Below, one piece after another: positions 30,546-35,076 of a DNA stretch of 35,076 nt (its first letter is position 1; the number at the start of each line of letters is the position of its first letter). Below the pieces are notes generated by a model that saw only the letters and a list, made by a program, of their open reading frames with translations, ran no database searches and had not been told where the DNA came from. The DNA is from Clostridia bacterium (GTDB lineage Bacteria; Bacillota; Clostridia; Oscillospirales; RGIG5299). The stretch is from positions 1-35,076 of the forward strand of contig JAFVQJ010000009.1 in assembly GCA_017504945.1 (NCBI GenBank), read 5' to 3'. Made by a program: the position numbers and the translations under genes.

Positions 30546-31703
30546 TTATTCCTTATCGTAGCTATCCAAAGCGTTTTTTAAATCGTCTATCAAGCTGTCA
30601 ACGTTTTCAAGACCTACGTGCATACGTATAAGATGCCCTCTTTCGGGCGAGCCGACGTAGGTAACGAGGCTTTCAAAGCCGCCCCAGCTGAAGCCGTTTT
30701 GAAAATAGTGAAGGCTGTTTACAAGCTTTTGCGCCTGTGCCTCCGTTCCCTTGGGAATAAAGCTCATAAGCCCGTTGGTTCCCGAAAGATATTTTTCGAA
30801 AAGCTCCTTTTGAGCAAAGCTTTCCGAGCCGGGATAAAAAACTCTCTCTATCTTGGGATGCGATTCAAGAAAAGCGGCTACCCTTTTTCCGTTTTCGCCG
30901 TGCTGAGCAAGACGCAAGGGCAGGGTACGGATGCCTCTTATAAGCAAATAAGCCTGATGCGGATCCATCACCGCACCGATAAGAACGCGCTCATTTGCCT
31001 GAACAGACCTTATTATCTCCTCGTTTGCCACCAAAACACCGCCCATAACGTCGCTGTGACCGCTTAAATATTTGGTTATTGAATGACAAACTATATCGAT
31101 TCCGTGCTTGAGCGGCTGCTGATGAAGAGGAGTTGCGTAGGTATTGTCGATAACGGTGCCTATGCCGCGCTCCTTTGCGATCCTTGCAATCGCTTCGAGG
31201 TCCTGCATATGAAATACGAAGGTAGAGGGGCTCTCAAGGTAGATGAGCGCCGTTTCGGGACGTATCGCGTCCTCTATCTCCTTAATATCGCCGCCGTGGA
31301 CAGCGGTAAACGAAATATTGAATTTATTGTAGAGATATTCTCTTATAAAGGTATTTGCCCCTACGTAACAGGTTCCCACGAGAACGACGTGGCAGCCTGC
31401 GCGTACAAAATGCATTATTGCCGCCGACATGGCGCCCATACCTGAGCTGAAAACAAGCGCACCGTCGCCTCCCTCGAGCGCCGCGATCTTTTTCTCGGCA
31501 ACCTCGAGAGTGGGGTTTTCGCTTCGCGAATAGGTGTAGGGATGTTCTTTGACACCGTTTGTTTCGGTATGCTGAACGAAAAGCGAGCTTTGAAATATCG
31601 GAGGAATGACCGCACCGTTAAAGTCGGCGTAGTTATCTCCCAAATGGGCGCAAATGTCCTCGGGAGAGGTGTATTTTTTGTCTTTTTCCGTTAAAATAGC
31701 CAT
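30546..31703 (-). CDS. Cys/Met metabolism PLP-dependent enzyme (trans-sulfuration family)
   Basis: 385-residue PLP enzyme of the cystathionine gamma-synthase/lyase, methionine gamma-lyase family. SSGMGAMSAAIMHFV (about 89-103), DNTYATPL (around 190) and the PLP lysine in SITKYLSGHSDVMGG are present; YSRSENPT is the usual N-terminal tyrosine/arginine cluster. The family covers cystathionine synthesis or lysis, methionine lysis and homocysteine formation; the sequence alone does not decide. The start has GAGGCAG 3-9 bases upstream. It lies 12 bases after an NSS transporter gene, suggesting uptake and use of the same sulfur amino acid. Confidence 0.9.
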   Translation of the reverse strand: MAILTEKDKKYTSPEDICAHLGDNYADFNGAVIPPIFQSSLFVQHTETNGVKEHPYTYSRSENPTLEVAEKKIAALEGGDGALVFSSGMGAMSAAIMHFVRAGCHVVLVGTCYVGANTFIREYLYNKFNISFTAVHGGDIKEIEDAIRPETALIYLESPSTFVFHMQDLEAIARIAKERGIGTVIDNTYATPLHQQPLKHGIDIVCHSITKYLSGHSDVMGGVLVANEEIIRSVQANERVLIGAVMDPHQAYLLIRGIRTLPLRLAQHGENGKRVAAFLESHPKIERVFYPGSESFAQKELFEKYLSGTNGLMSFIPKGTEAQAQKLVNSLHYFQNGFSWGGFESLVTYVGSPERGHLIRMHVGLENVDSLIDDLKNALDSYDKE

Positions 31704-31715
31704 AACTGCCTCAAA

Positions 31716-33074
31716 TTAAATAGTAATAACTCCGAAAGCGTTTAAAATAGAGGAAATAAGTATCAAAACGATAAAGACGGGTGCAACGTATTTAATAATA
31801 AAGGAGAAGAATTTTTTAACCTTAAACTCACCCGTGATCTCAACCTCCTCGATTATCATCTTGGGCTTGATAACGAAGCCGACGAAGATGCTGGTAACGA
31901 GAGCGATAAGAGGCATAAGGAGGTTATTGCTTGCAAAATCGAAGAAATCGAGGATCTGCATTCCGAGTATCTTGAAGCTGCCCCATGCGCTGTAGCCCAA
32001 GGAGGAGGGAATACCGAGCAAAAGCGAGATTCCCAAAACTATAAGACAGCAGAGCTTTCTGTTAAGCTTGAATTTATCGTGGAATATCGAAACCACCGTT
32101 TCCATAAGAGAAATGGAGGATGTGATAGCCGCAAAGAAAACCATTATGAAAAATACAACGCCTATAATATTTCCGCCGGGCATGGTATTGAAGATCTTGG
32201 GAAGAGTTACGAACATAAGACCCGGGCCCTGCTGAAGCGCGTTGGGGTCACCGCCGGAGAAGGCAAATACTGCGGGAATTACCATAAGAGCCGCAAGGAA
32301 GGCAACGCCCGAATCGAAAACGCCCACTTGAACGGCGGACTTGGTAATGCTTATATCCTTCTTCATATAAGAACCGAAGGTTATCATAATACCCATGGCA
32401 AGCGACATTGAATAGAAGAGCTGACCGAGCGCCGCAACGACCGTCATTACCGAGAAGTGAGAAAAATCGGGAGTAATAAGATATAAAACGCCGTCAACCG
32501 CGCCGTCCATAGTGAAAATAGTATATCCCGAAATTACAATTATAAGAACTACAAGCACGGGCATCATTATCTTGCTTACCTTTTCGATGCCCTTTTCAAC
32601 GCCGAGCAAAACGACGAGTGCGGTAAGACCTATAAAGAGGAAAAACCAGCCGATAGGCTCCACGGTGCTTCCGATATAGCTGTTGAAATAACCGTCCCCT
32701 GCCATACCCGAGGCATTGCCCGAAACAAACCCGAAGAGATATTTCATGACCCAACCGCCGATAACGGAGTAGTAGGGAAGAATAATTGCGGGCACGAGAG
32801 CAACGATATATCCCATAAAGGAAAAGCGCTTGTCAAGCGACTTAAAGGCGCCTATTGCGCTGAGACCCGTTTTTCTGCCTATTGCCGTCTCTGCGACCAT
32901 GAGGGTAAAGCCGAAGGTGAGTGCAAGAATAAGATAGATGAGTAAGAAAATACCTCCGCCGTATTTAGCGGCAAGATAGGGGAAACGCCAAATATTTCCC
33001 AAACCGACTGCCGAGCCTGCGGCGGCAAGCACGAAGCCTATTTTTCCGGTAAAAGAACTGCGATTAGCTGCCAT
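31716..33074 (-). CDS. Neurotransmitter:sodium symporter (NSS/SNF family)
   Basis: 452-residue Na+-coupled amino-acid transporter with about 12 membrane segments. ATG 33074 is chosen (AGGAG 9-13 bases upstream); a TTG at 33092 is in frame but unlikely. The first membrane segment carries the NSS signature GSAVGLGNIWRFPYLAAKYGGG (about 20-41), which coordinates Na+ and substrate. Bacterial members include the LeuT, TnaT and MetP types. Being co-transcribed with a Cys/Met PLP enzyme suggests methionine or a related amino acid as substrate, an inference from position. Confidence 0.92.
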   Translation of the reverse strand: MAANRSSFTGKIGFVLAAAGSAVGLGNIWRFPYLAAKYGGGIFLLIYLILALTFGFTLMVAETAIGRKTGLSAIGAFKSLDKRFSFMGYIVALVPAIILPYYSVIGGWVMKYLFGFVSGNASGMAGDGYFNSYIGSTVEPIGWFFLFIGLTALVVLLGVEKGIEKVSKIMMPVLVVLIIVISGYTIFTMDGAVDGVLYLITPDFSHFSVMTVVAALGQLFYSMSLAMGIMITFGSYMKKDISITKSAVQVGVFDSGVAFLAALMVIPAVFAFSGGDPNALQQGPGLMFVTLPKIFNTMPGGNIIGVVFFIMVFFAAITSSISLMETVVSIFHDKFKLNRKLCCLIVLGISLLLGIPSSLGYSAWGSFKILGMQILDFFDFASNNLLMPLIALVTSIFVGFVIKPKMIIEEVEITGEFKVKKFFSFIIKYVAPVFIVLILISSILNAFGVITI

Positions 33075-33104
33075 AATATTAACTCCTGACAATATAGTTT
33101 AAAT

Positions 33105-33133
33105 ATTATCTCACATTTTAAGGAAAAATGCAA
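33105..33133 (-). promoter_or_regulatory. Promoter of the NSS-PLP operon
   Basis: Minus strand TTGCAT, 17 bases, GATAAT with extended TGA before the -10 box. Confidence 0.6.
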
Positions 33134-33169
33134 TATAAAACCGCAGTTTTATTTTTGTAAATAACCTTC

Positions 33170-33198
33170 TTGACAAATAGAGATCAAAGGAATATAAT
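33170..33198 (+). promoter_or_regulatory. Promoter of the small anchored surface protein
   Basis: TTGACA, 17 bases, TATAAT: a full consensus, 24 bases before the start codon. Confidence 0.85.
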
Positions 33199-33221
33199 AA
33201 AAAAACAAAGGGGGAACTATT

Positions 33222-33716
33222 ATGATAAAAAAGATTATGGTACTGTCGGTTGCAGTTATATGCCTGGTAACCGTTCCTTTTTCGATTGTCACATATGCGA
33301 ACGGTGACACGACAACGGTGTATTTTGACAACACCGAAACGAAATGGGAATATGCAGTTGTACTGTATAAGGAGTCGGTTGAAGCAGCGTGGGAAAACTT
33401 GGGTGACATAACGGCATTTACCGATGACAATATAATTACGGTAGAACTGCCCGCAGATGCAACAATAATAAGAATTATAAATTATTTACCCGGTCAGCCG
33501 GAATCCGATGCGCCCGAGGGCGGCTTTAAAAAGACTGAGGAATTGGAAGTAGTTGCCGGAAAGACCTATCGTTATGAGGAACCTGCCGAAAGCGTAGGCG
33601 GCGGTAATATAAATGAAGATACTTTTCCGTGGTACTTTTTAATACCCGTCGCAGTGGCTGTGGTAATAGCGTTAGCTGTTGTTGCCATTGCGGTAAAAAA
33701 GAATAAGAAACAGTAA
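33222..33716 (+). CDS. Small secreted, membrane-anchored protein with CBM26-like domain
   Basis: 164 residues. N-terminal signal peptide to about residue 27 (VTYANG), an extracellular domain VYFDNTETKWEYAVVLYKESVEAAW (33-57) whose FDNT...W...Y pattern is like starch-binding CBM26-type modules, a short linker (AESVGGGNINEDT), a membrane segment at about 137-158 and a basic KKNKKQ end. The layout is that of a protein exposed outside and anchored by its C-terminus. The start has AAAGGGGG about 8-15 bases upstream and the promoter is of consensus quality, so it is probably well expressed. The carbohydrate link is a weak motif-based guess. Confidence 0.75.
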   Translation: MIKKIMVLSVAVICLVTVPFSIVTYANGDTTTVYFDNTETKWEYAVVLYKESVEAAWENLGDITAFTDDNIITVELPADATIIRIINYLPGQPESDAPEGGFKKTEELEVVAGKTYRYEEPAESVGGGNINEDTFPWYFLIPVAVAVVIALAVVAIAVKKNKKQ

Positions 33717-33720
33717 AAAG

Positions 33721-33754
33721 AAAGCTCCCAACGGCTTGGTCCGTTGAGAGCTTT
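33721..33754. terminator. Bidirectional terminator
   Basis: AAAGCTC/GAGCTTT plus CAACGG/CCGTTG stems separated by one mismatch, loop CTTGGT. The minus strand continues into TTTCTTTTT, ending the ddh gene; the plus side also has a T-run. Confidence 0.85.
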
Positions 33755-33759
33755 TGAAT

Positions 33760-34752
33760 TTACAGTAATTCTTTTCTTAATTGCTCCGGTGATTTTGAAG
33801 AAAGATAAGCGGGCGGAATATCAAAAACGGTCTTTGCGCCGCAAATGCCCTCCTTGTTCAATCTGTATACCGCGCGTGCAAAGCAAACGAGCACGCTTGC
33901 GGTAAATTCGGGGTTGGAGCCGAGCTTTAATGAATATTCAACTGTGTGCGACGTTTCGCCGTCCGCCCCCGTAACGCCGCTTCTTATAACGAAGCCGCCG
34001 TGAGGAATACCGCTGTGATTGCGCTCCATTTCCTCCTTTGAAATGAAGTGAACGGTGGTATCGTAATCGGCAAAGTAGTTGGGCATGGTAACTATCTCTT
34101 TCTCGATCTTTTCCCTGTCAGCACCCTCTGCCGCTACCACGAAGCACTCGCGCGTGTGCTTTTCCCTTGCCGAAAGCAGAGGATTTTCGCCGCCCCTCAC
34201 TCTTTCGAGAGCCGACTCAACGGGAATGGTGTACTGCTTCGCATCGAGAACTCCGTCGATTCGGCGGATAGCGTCGGAATGTCCCTGACTTACGCCCTTG
34301 CCCCAGAAGGTGTAATCCTTGCCGTCGGGTAAAACTGCGCCGCCGTAAAGACGCATAATACTGAACATACCGGGATCCCAACCTGCCGAGATAAGCGCTA
34401 TCTTTTTGCTTTCTCTTGCGCTTTTATCGCAATTTTCAAAATGCTCGGGGATCCTTGCGTGAGTGTCGAAGCTGTCGACTATATTGAAATATCTTGCATA
34501 TTCGGGACTCAAAAGGGGAAGATCGGTAGCGCTTCCGCCGCAGATTATAAGAACGTCGATGGCGTCCTTTAGCTTTATCGCGTCGCTTGCGCTGTAAATG
34601 GGGACGTCGGGTGAAAGCGTTTTAAGCGAATCGGGAGCGCGCCTTGTAAAAAAAGCCGCAAGCTCCATATCAGTGTTCTGACGGAGCGCAAGCTCAACGC
34701 CCTTGCCGAGATTTCCGTAGCCCATGATTCCCACTCTGATTTTTTCTGCCAT
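33760..34752 (-). CDS. ddh: meso-Diaminopimelate D-dehydrogenase
   Basis: 330-residue NADPH enzyme that makes meso-diaminopimelate directly from tetrahydrodipicolinate and ammonia, for lysine and peptidoglycan. The Rossmann motif is GYGNLG (11-16); IVDSFDTHARIPEHF, SAGWDPGMFSIMR and WGKGVSQGHSDAIRRI are typical of Ddh. The length is that of the family (about 326). AGAGGT lies 8 bases before the ATG. It is a single gene with its own promoter. This one-step route needs free ammonia, fitting an ammonia-rich gut niche. Confidence 0.95.
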   Translation of the reverse strand: MAEKIRVGIMGYGNLGKGVELALRQNTDMELAAFFTRRAPDSLKTLSPDVPIYSASDAIKLKDAIDVLIICGGSATDLPLLSPEYARYFNIVDSFDTHARIPEHFENCDKSARESKKIALISAGWDPGMFSIMRLYGGAVLPDGKDYTFWGKGVSQGHSDAIRRIDGVLDAKQYTIPVESALERVRGGENPLLSAREKHTRECFVVAAEGADREKIEKEIVTMPNYFADYDTTVHFISKEEMERNHSGIPHGGFVIRSGVTGADGETSHTVEYSLKLGSNPEFTASVLVCFARAVYRLNKEGICGAKTVFDIPPAYLSSKSPEQLRKELL

Positions 34753-34788
34753 ATAAAAGACCTCTTTTTAAAAGGATTTAACTTAAAT

Positions 34789-34817
34789 ATTTTATCACAA
34801 ATAGCCGAAGGTATCAA
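34789..34817 (-). promoter_or_regulatory. Promoter of ddh
   Basis: Minus strand TTGATA, 17 bases, TAAAAT with TGA before the -10 box. Confidence 0.65.
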
Positions 34818-34861
34818 GTGGTGAACGAAAATTTTCACAATATTAAGAAAAGGGAGTGCCG

Positions 34862-35066
34862 TTGAGGCACACTCCGTAAGGAAGTGTGCCTCAATGATAT
34901 CCGTTCCTTTGCGGAACGTGTGATATACCTTCGGTATGATATCGCTCTGCGAGCGATGATATATGCCTGCGGCATATTAAAGAACGGATATTATATCATA
35001 TTTTCACGAAGTGGAAATATATCATACGGCGAAGCCGTATATCATATCTCGTCAGAGATATATCAT
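34862..35066. repeat. Array of short palindromes with TGATAT/ATATCA spacers
   Basis: No gene fits here. Eight hairpins in a row: 34862-34894 (TTGAGGCACAC arms), 34902-34918 (CGTTCC), 34925-34937 (ATACC-TTC-GGTAT), 34941-34957 (ATCGCTC-TGC-GAGCGAT), 34961-34977 (ATATGCC-TGC-GGCATAT), 34998-35020 (ATATTTTCAC-GAA arms, one G-T pair), 35024-35040 (ATACGGC-GAA-GCCGTAT), and 35044-35061 (ATATCTC-GTCA-GAGATAT). Stems differ in sequence, but junctions repeat TGATAT on the left and ATATCAT on the right. An outer inverted repeat joins 34897-34906 and 34982-34991 (ATATCCGTTC). It looks like an interspersed palindromic element; it may continue past the window end. Confidence 0.85.
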
Positions 35067-35076
35067 TCTTTACGCA

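Noticed and set aside
34862..35066. CRISPR array
   Set aside because: The palindromes differ from one another, junctions are only about 5-7 bases, and there are no equal-length unique spacers or cas genes.

Overview
The window is about 35 kb of a low-to-middle GC Gram-positive chromosome, most likely an uncultured gut Clostridia member. This is inferred from a T-box leader, sigma-A type promoters with 17-bp spacers, meso-diaminopimelate dehydrogenase, lipoprotein signal peptides, a two-protein DNA-repair module (TIGR03915/TIGR03916 type) known from Clostridia, and many intrinsic terminators. Nearly all of it is ordinary chromosomal housekeeping and transport. No prophage, transposase or CRISPR array is visible.

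Layout. 1-2142: 3' end of a P-loop kinase-like gene, then an AzgA-type purine permease. 2157-9364 (minus strand): a translation operon read from a consensus promoter and a T-box leader. It runs AspRS fused to GatC, a shortened GatA homologue, GatB, an asparaginase-family protein and an AlaX-type tRNA editing protein. 9375-11040: a URO-D-family protein and a tRNA with anticodon CAT (probably Ile2), whose 3' end is duplicated around a hairpin-rich insert. 11196-15398: two small genes overlapping tail to tail, an EctB-like diaminobutyrate aminotransferase, a divergent MFS transporter and an EamA transporter. 15454-18941: two tandem beta-helix lipoproteins. 19064-22444: dinB, a radical-SAM repair protein and its partner, behind a LexA-like box. 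22543-27356: a small DUF6514-like protein, trkA-trkH-glycerate kinase, and a small membrane protein. 27408-34752: PutP, aminopeptidase C, a Cys/Met PLP enzyme with an NSS transporter, a small anchored surface protein and diaminopimelate dehydrogenase. 34862-35066: a dense array of short palindromes.

The most unusual biology is in the translation operon. GatC is fused to the C-terminus of AspRS. The GatA homologue lacks about 70 N-terminal residues and all three residues of the amidase Lys-cisSer-Ser triad, while GatB looks complete. Directly downstream is an asparaginase-family protein that keeps its catalytic Thr/Thr-Asp/Lys set. Archaeal GatDE uses an asparaginase-like subunit as its ammonia source, so a Gat complex with a dead GatA and a substitute ammonia source is a testable idea. 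It is inference only. An intrinsic terminator lies between gatB and the asparaginase gene, and a canonical gatA may exist elsewhere in the genome.

Other notable points are the probable SOS-controlled three-gene repair operon, the palindrome array at the right end, and the duplicated tRNA 3' end with its hairpin insert.
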